DNA from: Acidovorax sp.
GTDB lineage: Bacteria > Pseudomonadota > Gammaproteobacteria > Burkholderiales > Burkholderiaceae_C
Assembly: GCA_018780365.1 (NCBI GenBank)
Contig: JADMJR010000184.1
Location: 1-32,408 of the forward strand
DNA length: 32,408 bases
Reading direction: 5' to 3'
Shown: piece by piece, positions 1 to 8,321 of the stretch
Position numbering within the stretch: position 1 is the stretch's first letter
Layout: each line of letters opens with the position of its first letter
Notes under the pieces: generated by a model
The model's database searches: none
What the model was told of the DNA's origin: nothing
The model's input: the letters and a program-made list of their open reading frames with translations, nothing else
Translations under genes and position numbers: made by a program

Positions 1-1971
1 CTGCTCAACGTCGGCGCCCGCGCCCTGCTGGCCAACCAGGTGGCCCTGCAGACGGCGGGCCACAACATTGCCAACGTCAATACGCCCGGCTATTCGCGCC
101 AGACGGTGGTGCTGCAGACCGTGCAGGGCCAGTTCACGGGCGGCGGTTACATCGGCCAGGGTGTGGATGTGCAGACCATCTTGCGCAACCAGAGCGAGCT
201 GCTCACGCGCCAGTCGGCGGCAGCGGGCTCGACGCAGGCTTCCGACATCGTGCGGTCCGAACGCCTGCGCCAGCTGCAGGAGGTCTTCAGCGGTGGCACG
301 GCGGGCCTGGGAGCCGCCATCAACGACATGATGAACGCGTTCTCGGACGTGGTGAGCGCCCCCACCGACATCACCGCGCGCACGGTGGTGCTCACACGCC
401 TGGATGAAACCGCGTCACGCATGCGCACCGCCGCAGACCGCCTGAACGAAATCCAGTACACCGTCACCGAGCAGCTGCAAAGCAGCGTCACGGCCATCAA
501 CAGCCTGGCCAAGCAGATGGCGAACATCAACGAGCAGATCGCGCGCGCCAACGGCAACGGCCAAAGCCCCAACGACTTGCTGGACCAGCGCGACCAGATC
601 ATCCGCGACATCAACCAGTACGTGCAGACCACGCAGATCCCGGCCGATGACGGCACGGTGGGCCTGTTCGTGGCGGGCAGCCAGCCGCTGGTGCTGGGCA
701 CCACAGCCACCAGCCTGTCGGTGGACGACGCCACCCAGTTCCCGGCCAGCGGCCAGATCAAGCTGTTTTTCAACCGCCCCGGGGCCGCCCCGGTCGAGAT
801 GGACGAGAACGTGCTGGGCGGGGGCTCGGTATCGGGCCTGCTGCGCTTCAACAACAACGACCTGACCGAAGGGCGCAACCTGCTGGGTCGGATGGCCATG
901 GCCATCGGCATGACGATGAACGACCAGCAGAACCTGGGCCTCACGCTCGACGGCCTGCCCGGCAAGGACCTGTTCGCGGTGCCTGCCAGCATGCCCGGCT
1001 ACACCAACGGCGCCGGGGTCGGCACCGTGTCGTTCACGGGCCCCACGCAGTTTGCGGCCTCGGACTACGAAATCCGCTTCACCACGGGCACGGCCGGCCA
1101 GGTCGTGCGCCTGTCCGATGGCAAGTCCACTCCGTTCACCGATGCCGCCAACCTGGCCACGCTGCAGATCGACGGACTGAACTTCAACCTGACCACGCCC
1201 GGCAACCCGGGCGAGCGCATGTTGTTCAAGCCGTTCAGCACGGCTGCCAACAACATCCAGGCGCTGGTGTATTCGCCACGCGACCTGGCGGTGGCCAACC
1301 CCATCAACGCGGCCATGGGCACCTCCAACGGCGGCACGATGCAGCTGGCGGGCCTCAAGGCCACAGGCCTGCCCAACCCGCCCGGCCTGGTGCTGCCCGC
1401 CAACGCCAACCCCGCCGCCCTCCCACCCATCCTGGGCGGCGTGCAGCTGCAGTTCACTGCCGGCCCCCCCACCACCTACGATGTGCTCGACCGGGGCACG
1501 GCGCCGCCCACGGTGCTGGCTGCGGCACAGCCCTACACCTCGGGTGCACCCATTTCCATCAACGGATGGGAGATCAAGCTGCAGGGCACGCCCAAAACGG
1601 GCGACACCGTGGTCATCGGCAATGCGCTGGACCCACAGTACGGCGACACCTTCACCCGCAACTCGGGCAACGCCAGCGCGCTGATGAGCCTGCGCGATGT
1701 GAAAATGTTCGACGAATCCACGCTCAGCGACGGCTACGCCAGCGCCATTGCCCAGGTGGGCACCCGCACGCAGAGCGCGCTGTTCGCGGCCGAGATGTCC
1801 ACCACCATCGCCGCCAACCTGGAGCGCGACCGCACGGCGGTGTCGGGTGTGAACCTGGACGAAGAAGCCGCAAAACTGATCCAGTACCAGCAGGCCTACC
1901 AGGCATCGTCGAAAATGATCCAGATTGCGCAGAACATTTTTGACTCATTGCTGCAGGGCCTTGGCCGCTAA
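1..1971 (+). CDS. flgK: Flagellar hook-associated protein 1 FlgK (5' end cut by window)
   Basis: FlgK forms the first hook-filament junction layer outside the cell. The reading frame is open from base 1 and begins LLNVGARALLANQ, which matches FlgK a few residues after its initiator, so only a few codons are missing; the GTG at 40 is internal. The N-terminal rod/hook signature (NIANVNTPGYSRQ, residues 22-34 of the visible part) and the C-terminal coiled-coil region ending QAYQASSKMIQIAQ are both intact. The 656 visible residues are about 110 more than the enterobacterial protein. The excess lies in the central variable domain, which holds two related beta-rich segments (about 1063-1236 and 1441-1635). 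flgL follows after 20 bp with its own Shine-Dalgarno, so the two are probably co-transcribed. Identity is secure. Confidence 0.96.
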   Translation: MLNVGARALLANQVALQTAGHNIANVNTPGYSRQTVVLQTVQGQFTGGGYIGQGVDVQTILRNQSELLTRQSAAAGSTQASDIVRSERLRQLQEVFSGGTAGLGAAINDMMNAFSDVVSAPTDITARTVVLTRLDETASRMRTAADRLNEIQYTVTEQLQSSVTAINSLAKQMANINEQIARANGNGQSPNDLLDQRDQIIRDINQYVQTTQIPADDGTVGLFVAGSQPLVLGTTATSLSVDDATQFPASGQIKLFFNRPGAAPVEMDENVLGGGSVSGLLRFNNNDLTEGRNLLGRMAMAIGMTMNDQQNLGLTLDGLPGKDLFAVPASMPGYTNGAGVGTVSFTGPTQFAASDYEIRFTTGTAGQVVRLSDGKSTPFTDAANLATLQIDGLNFNLTTPGNPGERMLFKPFSTAANNIQALVYSPRDLAVANPINAAMGTSNGGTMQLAGLKATGLPNPPGLVLPANANPAALPPILGGVQLQFTAGPPTTYDVLDRGTAPPTVLAAAQPYTSGAPISINGWEIKLQGTPKTGDTVVIGNALDPQYGDTFTRNSGNASALMSLRDVKMFDESTLSDGYASAIAQVGTRTQSALFAAEMSTTIAANLERDRTAVSGVNLDEEAAKLIQYQQAYQASSKMIQIAQNIFDSLLQGLGR

Positions 1972-1991
1972 CCGCCTTCCAGGAGTTCGAC

Positions 1992-3245
1992 ATGAGCACC
2001 AGCATCTACCGCCTTGGCACCGCCAACATGTACGACAACGCCCTGCGCAACCTGGGCGCACGGCAGACCAGCCTGTCCAACCTGCAGGAGAACCTCACCT
2101 CCGGCAAACGCGTGGTGCGGGCCAGCGACGACCCCGTCTCGGCCGCGCAGGCTGAGCGCGCGCTCAACCGCCTGTCGCGCATCCAGACCGAACAGCGCGC
2201 GCTGGAGACCCAGCGCAACGCCATCGTCCAGGGCGAGTCCTCGCTGGGCGATGCGGTGGACCTGGTCCAGAGATTCCGCGAGCTGGTGGTGAGCGCGGGT
2301 GACGCCGCCATGACCCCCAATGACCGCGTCACGGTCGCCAACCAGCTGCAGGGGCTGCGCGAGCAGCTGCTGGAGGTCGCCAACCGCAAGGACACCAATG
2401 GCATCCCGTTGCTGAGTGCGCTGGGCAGCGCGCTGGCGCCGTTCCTGGGCCCGCTGAGCGGCTCGCCCGACTACAGCTTCCAGGGCCTGCCCGGCCAGAC
2501 AGCGAGCACCGGTGTCACCGTTCCTGGCACGCTCGATGGCGACTCGGCCTTCATGTTCGACCCCAACCGCGACGGCGTCTACACCGCAGGCGTGAGCAAC
2601 ATCCCGGTCGGCCGGCAGCTCACGACCACGGCGGTCACGCCCACCAACCTGGCCCTGGTGACGGGCGACAACTACAGCATCACCTTCAGCGCCGTGGGCC
2701 CAGGAGCCACCACCGGCACCAGCACCGCCACCTACACCCTCACCAACACAACGACTGGCGCCGTGTCGGCCCCGGTGGTGGTGCCCGACTACCCCACCGA
2801 CAAGCCGGTGACCATTGCAGTTGCCGGCATTCCGGGGCTCGCCTTCGACATCAAGGGCAACCCCGCCAACGGCGACACCGTCACCCTGCAGCCCAGCGCC
2901 AGCATGTTCAGCACGCTGGACAACGCGATCAACGGCATCCGCAATGCCCCCAACAACAACGCAGCCATCCAGGCCGTGGGGCAGGCGCTGGCCAACATCG
3001 ACACCGGGCTGGAGCGCGTGCACAACATGCGCAGCTATGCCGGCGAGCTGCTCAACCGCGCAGACCGCATCACGGGCGACCAGGACAAGCGCTCCATCCA
3101 GCTCGAAGGCGACCGCTCGCGGGCCGAGGATCTCGATATGATCAAGGGCATTTCGGACTTCCAGAACCAGCAGGTGGGCTATGAGGCAGCGCTCAAGTCC
3201 TATGCCCAGGTTCAGAAGTTGTCGCTGTTCAATTTCATCAGTTAA
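1992..3245 (+). CDS. flgL: Flagellar hook-associated protein 3 FlgL
   Basis: FlgL is the second junction protein between hook and filament. The 417-residue product starts MSTSIYRLGTANMYDNAL and shows the flagellin-type N-terminal coiled coil (LQENLTSGKRV, then RASDDPVSAA) and a flagellin-type C-terminal helix (NQQVGYEAALKSYAQVQKLSLFNFIS region). An AGGAG at 1981-1985 sits 6 bp before the ATG and fixes the start. It is about 100 residues longer than enterobacterial FlgL. The extra part (about residues 220-305) is a Thr/Val/Gly-rich beta segment that resembles segments in the neighbouring FlgK. The flgK-flgL order is the standard one. Confidence 0.95.
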   Translation: MSTSIYRLGTANMYDNALRNLGARQTSLSNLQENLTSGKRVVRASDDPVSAAQAERALNRLSRIQTEQRALETQRNAIVQGESSLGDAVDLVQRFRELVVSAGDAAMTPNDRVTVANQLQGLREQLLEVANRKDTNGIPLLSALGSALAPFLGPLSGSPDYSFQGLPGQTASTGVTVPGTLDGDSAFMFDPNRDGVYTAGVSNIPVGRQLTTTAVTPTNLALVTGDNYSITFSAVGPGATTGTSTATYTLTNTTTGAVSAPVVVPDYPTDKPVTIAVAGIPGLAFDIKGNPANGDTVTLQPSASMFSTLDNAINGIRNAPNNNAAIQAVGQALANIDTGLERVHNMRSYAGELLNRADRITGDQDKRSIQLEGDRSRAEDLDMIKGISDFQNQQVGYEAALKSYAQVQKLSLFNFIS

Positions 3246-3316
3246 AGCGGGTCTTCCCACGCCGCGCAGCCCAGGCGGGGGACAGGCCCCAACGACGAGA
3301 CAACGCCTGAGAGCAC

Positions 3317-4558
3317 ATGGTCCAATCTGTCCTTGGCAGCCTGATTCTGGGCTACCGCCCTTTGTGGAACCGAGCCCGCAAGCTGGCCGGCATCCAGCTG
3401 TATGCCCACAACGAGGCATCGGCCGTGGTCGACGCCGCCCACCTGCTGCGCACCCTGCAGGAGCTGTGGTCCGCCAGCTCCCCACCGCTGCTGATTTCCG
3501 CCCAGACGCGCCAGCTGCTGTGCGACCTGCTCGAACACGCGCCGCGCGGCGCCCCGTGGATCGAGGTGCGTGGCGAATGGTTGTCGGACTCGGTCATCTA
3601 CGCCCGGGTGAAAGCCGCACACCAGCGCGGGCTGCGGCTCGTGTGGCGCGGCGACGCCAGCAAACTCCCGGAGCCCGAGATTGCACGCTGCTTTGACAAC
3701 AGCCTGCTGACCCTGCGCCCCGAAGACGCGGTGGCGGCCCTGCAGACCGCGCCCACGCGCCCGGGTGCGCCCGCCGCACCGGCGCGTGCCACCAGCCCCG
3801 TGCTGGCCGGTCAGATGTACGAAAACGTGGCCAGCCGCGCGCTCATGGAGCATTGCCTGGACCAGGGCAACGCCATGGCCCTGGCGGGCTGGCCATCGGA
3901 AGATGTGCTCTACAGCCTGCGCCACCACCCGCAGCAGCCGTCCCACGCCGTGATCTTCAAGCTCATGAAGGCCATCGACGCGGAGCAGTCGCTGGAGACG
4001 TTCGAAGACATCATGGGCGAAGACCCGCTGCTCGCGTACCGCTTCATGGTCTACACCAACTCGGCTGCCCTGGGCCTGCGCACCGGCATCGACTCGCTGC
4101 GCCGGGGCCTGGTGATGATGGGCTACAGCTCCATCAAACGCTGGCTGTCCGACCAGCTGCCCCACGCCAGCACCGACCCCAACATGCTGCCCTTGCGCCA
4201 GGCCATGTTGATCCGCGCGCAGCTCACCGCCCACCTGCTGGACGCAGGCATCGAGAACGACCTGCGCCGCGAAATTTACCTGTGTGGCCTGTTCTCGCAG
4301 CTCGATGACCTGCTGGGCGAGCCCCTGGGCACCATCCTGCGCCGCCTGCCCCTGTCCGAGCGCATCTATGACGCTACCGTGCTGCGCACCGGCCCCTACA
4401 CCAGCGGCCTGCAGATGGCCTGTGCACTGGAGACGGATGACGCCAGCGCGATCCGCCAGCTGTGCGAGACCTACGAGCTGGACCTGGAAGAGGTCAACCG
4501 CGCCCTGCTGCGGGTGCTGGCCGATCTGGAAGTAGAGCGACCGCCCGCCGGGCGCTGA
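3317..4558 (+). CDS. HDOD-domain signalling protein with degenerate EAL-like N-terminus
   Basis: The 413-residue protein resembles the two-domain EAL/HDOD (YuxH-like) family. Residues about 1-150 have the fold-like spacing of an EAL domain but no EAL catalytic signature, so c-di-GMP hydrolysis is unlikely. Residues about 195-390 fit an HDOD domain (IFKLMKAIDA, then EDPLLAYRFMVYTNSAA and LRRGLVMMGYSSIKRWLSD). A Pro/Ala-rich linker (about residues 142-160) separates the parts. HDOD proteins act as non-enzymatic signalling or scaffold modules. It lies 71 bp after flgL on the same strand, which suggests a role in motility or its regulation, but that is inference from position. No good Shine-Dalgarno precedes the ATG at 3317; I saw no better start. 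Confidence 0.8.
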   Translation: MVQSVLGSLILGYRPLWNRARKLAGIQLYAHNEASAVVDAAHLLRTLQELWSASSPPLLISAQTRQLLCDLLEHAPRGAPWIEVRGEWLSDSVIYARVKAAHQRGLRLVWRGDASKLPEPEIARCFDNSLLTLRPEDAVAALQTAPTRPGAPAAPARATSPVLAGQMYENVASRALMEHCLDQGNAMALAGWPSEDVLYSLRHHPQQPSHAVIFKLMKAIDAEQSLETFEDIMGEDPLLAYRFMVYTNSAALGLRTGIDSLRRGLVMMGYSSIKRWLSDQLPHASTDPNMLPLRQAMLIRAQLTAHLLDAGIENDLRREIYLCGLFSQLDDLLGEPLGTILRRLPLSERIYDATVLRTGPYTSGLQMACALETDDASAIRQLCETYELDLEEVNRALLRVLADLEVERPPAGR

Positions 4559-4564
4559 GCGCCC
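4550..4564. terminator. Stem-loop spanning the HDOD gene stop codon
   Basis: GGGCGC-TGA-GCGCCC is a perfect 6-bp inverted repeat whose loop is the stop codon itself. It lies in the 23-bp gap between two convergent genes and could act as a bidirectional terminator. There is no T-tract on either side, so the call is weak. Confidence 0.3.
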
Positions 4565-4600
4565 CTACTCACCGCCCCTATTCACCGCCCCTGCTCTGCC
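4562..4600. repeat. Three 13-bp tandem units between convergent genes
   Basis: Units at 4562-4574 and 4575-4587 differ at one base (CCCCTACTCACCG and CCCCTATTCACCG). A third, diverged unit runs 4588-4600. The array covers the stop codon of the MocR-type gene (4582-4584), so the stop lies in repeated sequence, and variation in unit number could alter the last residues of that protein. Confidence 0.6.
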
Positions 4601-6069
4601 CGCACGCGCTCGAAGATGCGCCAGAACGCCGCGTCCTGCGTGGTCGCAAAGTTGATGCGCATCAGCGTGCTGGGCTTGCGTTCGGCATGGAACAGCGCAC
4701 CGGGCGCGAGCAGATAGCCCTCGTCCAGCATGCGCTGTGACAGCGCATCGGTGTCCACCCCCGTCTCCACCCAGCCAAACAGGCCCACGGGTTCGGCCGC
4801 GAAGCTGCAGCCCGCACCCAGCGCCAGCTTGACGCTGCGCGCCCGCGCCGCATCCAGCCGCGTGCGGATGCGCTCGGAATGGCGGCGCAGCTGGCCCTGC
4901 TCGATGCACAGGGCCAGGGCCTTTTCCAGCAGCGCGGGGGTGGTGAGCGTGGCCAGCAGCTTGGTGTCCAGCAATTGCTCCACCAGCGTGGGCGGCGCGG
5001 CCAGGTAGCCGATGCGCCAGTTGGGCGCGAGGATCTTGGCAAAACCGCTCACGTAGATGGTGCGCTGCAGGCCGTCCAGCGCCGTGAGGCGCGTGGCGTG
5101 CTCGGGCGCGATGTGGCTGTAGGTGTCGTCCTCCACCACATGGAAGTTGTGCTGGTTGGCCAGCTGCAGGATGCGGTGCGCGCTGCCCGGCGTGAGGCAG
5201 TAGCCCGTGGGGTTGTGGAACACACTCACGCTCACGTAGAGCTTGGGCTTGTGCACCTCGCAGTAGCGTGCCATCACCTCCAGGTCGGGCCCGTCGGCGC
5301 GGCGCGGCACGGGCAGGATGTGCATGCCCAGGGCCGCCAGGCGCGCAAATTCCACCGCCCAGCCAGGCTCCTCCACCATCACCGGGTCGCCGGGGCGCAG
5401 CAGGGTGCGGCTCACGATGTCGAGCGCATGGGTGGCGCCCACGGTGGTGATGATGTGCTCAGGCACCGTGTGCACATTGAGCGTGGCCAGCTTCTTGGCC
5501 AGCAGGCGGCGCAGGCCGGCGTCACCCAGCGGCTCTCCGTACTGCAGCGAAAAATCCTGCAGGTTGCGCGAGCTGGTCACCTTGCGCACGGCCGCAGGCA
5601 TGAAGGTGGACTCCAGCCACTCGGGCGGGAACACCCCCATGCCGGGCTGGGGCTTGTCGCTGACCTTGTGGAACATGCCCCGGATCAGCGCCGTGGCATT
5701 GACGGGCGACACCCCGCGCCCACCGCGCCCTGCCGCGCGCGCCGCAAACCAGTGGGCCGTGCTCCAGTTGGCGGCGGCGCTCTCCAGCGCCGGGTCCACG
5801 GGGGGGGCGCCCTCGTCTTCGGCCGCGTGGGCGGCACGGCCACTTTCGCGCACAAAAAAGCCCCGGTTCTTGCGCGCCTCCACCAGCCCCTGTGCCAACA
5901 GCTGGTCATAGGCGGCTACCACGGTGGACGGGCTCACCCCGTTTTGCTGCGCACACTGACGCACCGACGGCAGGCGCGCGCCGGGTGCCAGCAGGCGGTT
6001 GCGGATGCGCTCGGAGATCCGGGCGGACAACTGCTCGGTGAGCGACTGGGTGGAGGATTTCATCAGCAT
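4582..6069 (-). CDS. MocR/PdxR-type GntR-aminotransferase fusion regulator
   Basis: The 495-residue protein joins an N-terminal GntR winged helix (residues about 8-76: SERIRNRLLAPGARLPSVRQ, then GVSPSTVVAAYDQL) to a fold-type I aminotransferase domain (about 130-490). The PLP lysine is visible in YVSGFAK (Lys345), and the DDTYSHI and NPTGYCLTPG motifs of the family are present. MocR regulators use PLP or an amino-acid aldimine to sense a ligand and usually control a divergent gene. Here the divergent neighbour is a LysE-type exporter, so an amino compound is a plausible signal. The start at 6069 has an in-frame ATG two codons downstream (6063) and no clear Shine-Dalgarno, so it is uncertain by a few residues. 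Confidence 0.92.
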   Translation of the reverse strand: MLMKSSTQSLTEQLSARISERIRNRLLAPGARLPSVRQCAQQNGVSPSTVVAAYDQLLAQGLVEARKNRGFFVRESGRAAHAAEDEGAPPVDPALESAAANWSTAHWFAARAAGRGGRGVSPVNATALIRGMFHKVSDKPQPGMGVFPPEWLESTFMPAAVRKVTSSRNLQDFSLQYGEPLGDAGLRRLLAKKLATLNVHTVPEHIITTVGATHALDIVSRTLLRPGDPVMVEEPGWAVEFARLAALGMHILPVPRRADGPDLEVMARYCEVHKPKLYVSVSVFHNPTGYCLTPGSAHRILQLANQHNFHVVEDDTYSHIAPEHATRLTALDGLQRTIYVSGFAKILAPNWRIGYLAAPPTLVEQLLDTKLLATLTTPALLEKALALCIEQGQLRRHSERIRTRLDAARARSVKLALGAGCSFAAEPVGLFGWVETGVDTDALSQRMLDEGYLLAPGALFHAERKPSTLMRINFATTQDAAFWRIFERVRAEQGR

Positions 6070-6087
6070 GGCAAAGGCCCCGGGCGG

Positions 6088-6154
6088 TGTACTGTCTTCG
6101 CAACCAATACAGATTCAACACTGCGCTGACTGACTGTACTGGTGATGTATTGGT
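6088..6154. promoter_or_regulatory. Array of TGTAYTGGT half-sites, candidate MocR operator
   Basis: Between the divergent MocR and LysE genes lie TGTACTGGT (6135-6143) and TGTATTGGT (6146-6154), direct repeats with an 11-bp period. An exact inverted copy, ACCAATACA, is at 6103-6111, and a weaker direct copy, TGTACTGTC, at 6088-6096. MocR-family operators are known to combine direct and inverted half-sites in the divergent region. The one-helical-turn spacing supports a dimer binding one DNA face. Binding itself is inferred. Confidence 0.7.
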
Positions 6155-6211
6155 TTGCAAGATTACATTGAACCCACACAACCCACAAGCCCGCCCAAAA
6201 ACCACCCCACC

Positions 6212-6826
6212 ATGAGCGCCGCCGAACTCACCACCCTGCTGCTGTTTTGCACCGCCATGAGCTTTTCGCCGGGGCCCAACACCACCTTGTCCACCGCGCT
6301 GGCCGCCAACCTGGGCCTCCAGCGCGCACTGCGTTTTTGCCTGGCCGTGCCTGCGGGCTGGACGCTGCTGATGCTGGGCAGCGGCCTGGGCCTGGGGGCG
6401 CTGATCACGGGCGTGCCTGCACTGCGCTGGGCCGTCACCTTGCTGGGCGTGGCCTACATGCTCTGGTTGGCCTGGAAACTCAGCCGCGCGGGCCAGATGA
6501 CGGCCATCGACACCTCGCGCCTGAACGTGACTTTTTGGCAGGGCGTGGGCCTGCAGTTTGTGAACATCAAGGCCTGGATGCTGGCGCTCACGCTCAGCGC
6601 GGGCTGGGTGGTCAACGCCGCCGGACAGCCCGCGACCAACCCGGGCGAGCGCCTGGCCATCATCTGCGGCGTGATGATGGTGTTTGCGTTCACCAGCAAT
6701 TTTGTCTACGCACTGGTCGGTTCGCTGCTGCGCCAGTGGCTGGCGCAGGGCACCCGCCTGCTGTGGTTCAACCGTGCCCTGGCGCTCGTGCTGGTGCTCA
6801 CTGCCTATTGGATGCTCACGCTATGA
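6212..6826 (+). CDS. LysE/RhtB-family amino-compound exporter
   Basis: The 204-residue inner-membrane protein carries the family's N-terminal signature FSPGPNT (residues about 17-23) and about six hydrophobic segments. LysE/RhtB proteins export amino acids or related compounds by proton exchange. I chose the ATG at 6212 (MSAAELTTLLL) because the frame upstream to a TTG at 6155 codes for a Pro/Thr-rich stretch unlike the family and would overlap the putative operator region. Its stop overlaps the next start (ATGA at 6823-6826), so it is translationally coupled to the DMT transporter. The half-site array upstream suggests control by the divergent MocR protein. Confidence 0.9.
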   Translation: MSAAELTTLLLFCTAMSFSPGPNTTLSTALAANLGLQRALRFCLAVPAGWTLLMLGSGLGLGALITGVPALRWAVTLLGVAYMLWLAWKLSRAGQMTAIDTSRLNVTFWQGVGLQFVNIKAWMLALTLSAGWVVNAAGQPATNPGERLAIICGVMMVFAFTSNFVYALVGSLLRQWLAQGTRLLWFNRALALVLVLTAYWMLTL

Positions 6827-7743
6827 ACCGTGCCCAGGAAAAAGAAGCCCTGCTCTGGGGCCTGGTCGGCGTCACGCTGTTTGCCGCCACCCTGCCCATG
6901 ACACGGCTCGCGGTGGGCTCCACCGACGCGCCCCAGCTCTCGCCCTGGTTCGTCACCTTCGGGCGCGCCGCCGTAGCCGGGCTGCTGTCCGTCGGCTACC
7001 TGCTGTGGCAGCGCACGCAGGGGCGCCTGAACCTGCCAGCCCGGGCCGAGTGGCCGCTCTTGGGCATCACGGCGTTTGGCGTGATCGTGGGGTTTCCGCT
7101 GTTCCTGGCGCTGGCGCTGCGCCATGTGCCCAGCACCCATGGCGCTGTGGTCACCGCCCTGCTGCCGCTGTCCACTGCCTTGCTCGGTGCGCTGTGGTAC
7201 CGGCAGCGGCCCTCGGCCGGCTTCTGGGCCTGCGCGGTGCTGGGCAGCGGGCTGGTGCTGGGTTTCATGGTGTGGCGCGCGGGCGGCCTGTACCTGGGCG
7301 CGGCCAACATTTACCTGCTCATTGCCATGACCACGGGTGCCCTGGGCTACATCGGCGGTGCCCGCCTCACGCCCCGCCTGGGGGCCGAGCAGGTCATCTG
7401 CTGGGTGCTGGTGTGTTGCCTGCCGCTCACCCTGCCGGTGGCCTGGTGGTTTGCCCCGGCAGTGCCATCGGCCATCAGCACCATGGGCTGGACAGGTTTT
7501 GCCTACGTGGCGCTGTTCTCGATGTGGATCGGCTTTTTTGCCTGGTACCGCGCCCTGGCACTGGGTGCTGTGCGGGTCAGCCAGATCCAGCTCATCCAGC
7601 CCTTCCTGAGCCTGCTGTTTGCCGTGCCACTGCTGGGGGAACACCTGGATGCCACCACCGTGGTATTTGCCGTCGCCGTGATCGCCACGGTGTTCGTGGG
7701 CAAGAGGATGCCCGTCCACACTGCAGAAAGACCCGCCACATGA
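6823..7743 (+). CDS. EamA/DMT-family transporter
   Basis: The 306-residue protein has about ten hydrophobic segments in two EamA-like halves, beginning LLWGLVGVTLFAATLPMTRL. A second half starts near residue 155 (LYLGAANIYLLIAMTTGALG), and the end (FAVAVIATVFVGKR) is typical of drug/metabolite transporters, most of which export small molecules. It overlaps both neighbours by ATGA junctions (6823-6826 and 7740-7743), so it sits in the middle of a coupled three-gene operon. Two different exporter families side by side suggest disposal of one compound or of related compounds. The substrate cannot be told from sequence. Confidence 0.9.
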   Translation: MNRAQEKEALLWGLVGVTLFAATLPMTRLAVGSTDAPQLSPWFVTFGRAAVAGLLSVGYLLWQRTQGRLNLPARAEWPLLGITAFGVIVGFPLFLALALRHVPSTHGAVVTALLPLSTALLGALWYRQRPSAGFWACAVLGSGLVLGFMVWRAGGLYLGAANIYLLIAMTTGALGYIGGARLTPRLGAEQVICWVLVCCLPLTLPVAWWFAPAVPSAISTMGWTGFAYVALFSMWIGFFAWYRALALGAVRVSQIQLIQPFLSLLFAVPLLGEHLDATTVVFAVAVIATVFVGKRMPVHTAERPAT

Positions 7744-8069
7744 AGATGAGCGACATCCCCTTTGCCACCACCGACTGGGCCGCCGTGGCACGCGAAGAAA
7801 AGAGCGCACAGGCAGGCCAGGCGTTCTGGCGCACCCAGCAGTTTGGCGACATGCGCGTGCGCATGGTCGAGTACACGCCGGGTTATGTATCGGACCACTG
7901 GTGCACCAAGGGCCATGTGCTGCTGTGCCTGAGCGGTACGCTGCACACCGAGCTGGCGGATGGCCGCCAGTACACCCTGACACCTGGCATGAGTTACCAG
8001 GTGGCGGACAATGCAGAACCCCATCGGTCCACATCGCCACAGGGCGCCACCCTGTTCATCGTGGACTAA
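7740..8069 (+). CDS. DHCW-motif cupin-fold protein
   Basis: The 109-residue protein is a single cupin barrel. It has the DHWCTKGH segment (residues about 46-53) where a cupin metal-binding motif would lie, and the terminal PGMSYQVADNAEPHRS, which supplies a further His. The whole length matches the small family annotated as DHCW motif cupin fold proteins, for which I know of no established reaction. It is the third gene of the LysE-EamA operon, overlapping by ATGA, and ends directly before a large inverted repeat. A role in sensing or altering the exported compound is inference. Confidence 0.82.
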   Translation: MKMSDIPFATTDWAAVAREEKSAQAGQAFWRTQQFGDMRVRMVEYTPGYVSDHWCTKGHVLLCLSGTLHTELADGRQYTLTPGMSYQVADNAEPHRSTSPQGATLFIVD

Positions 8070-8228
8070 GAAGGTGTGAACGAACCCGCCATGACCGCTC
8101 GTCCCGCTAAAACGCACCCCCTCGGCGTTGCAAATACTCGCCATAGCCCGAGCTATGGCTGCGCTTTGCGCCTTGATGGGGCACGTTTTAGCGGCTCGCT
8201 CGTCCACGCCGGACTCATTCACACCTTC
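8070..8228. repeat. Family A repeat, copy 1: nested inverted repeat after the cupin gene
   Basis: The outer arms GAAGGTGTGAA (8070-8080) and its complement (8218-8228) are perfect over 11 bp and extend inward with mismatches. Inner arms CGCTAAAACG (8105-8114) and complement (8184-8193) are perfect over 10 bp. At the centre is the conserved core (8127-8175), with a 7-bp stem CCATAGC/GCTATGG around loop CCGA (8148-8151), and GCAAA/TTTGC outside it. The first base of the element is the first base after the cupin stop codon. The core is in the opposite orientation to copies 2 and 3. It may end or stabilise the upstream operon's transcript. Confidence 0.85.
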
Positions 8229-8232
8229 TGCC

Positions 8233-8268
8233 GCAGCGCCCACCAGGGCTGCTGCCCCCCCATTTTTT
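8233..8268 (+). terminator. Weak terminator-like hairpin with distal T-tract
   Basis: A bulged stem (8233-8241 with 8246-8255) is followed by seven C, an A, then six T (8263-8268). The gap between stem and T-run makes a classical intrinsic terminator doubtful. It lies between the cupin operon and the aminotransferase operon. Confidence 0.25.
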
Positions 8269-8321
8269 GACGACGACTTTGCAACCGTAGCGGCCCAGGC
8301 GGCCGCCCGCAGGAGACGAGA

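Noticed and set aside
4582-6069. Simple metabolic aminotransferase
   Set aside because: The N-terminal GntR winged helix is clear, so it is a MocR-type regulator.
8070-8228. tRNA or CRISPR repeat
   Set aside because: The paired segments suggested a structured RNA, but there is no cloverleaf or anticodon arm, and the three copies are kilobases apart with no spacer pattern.
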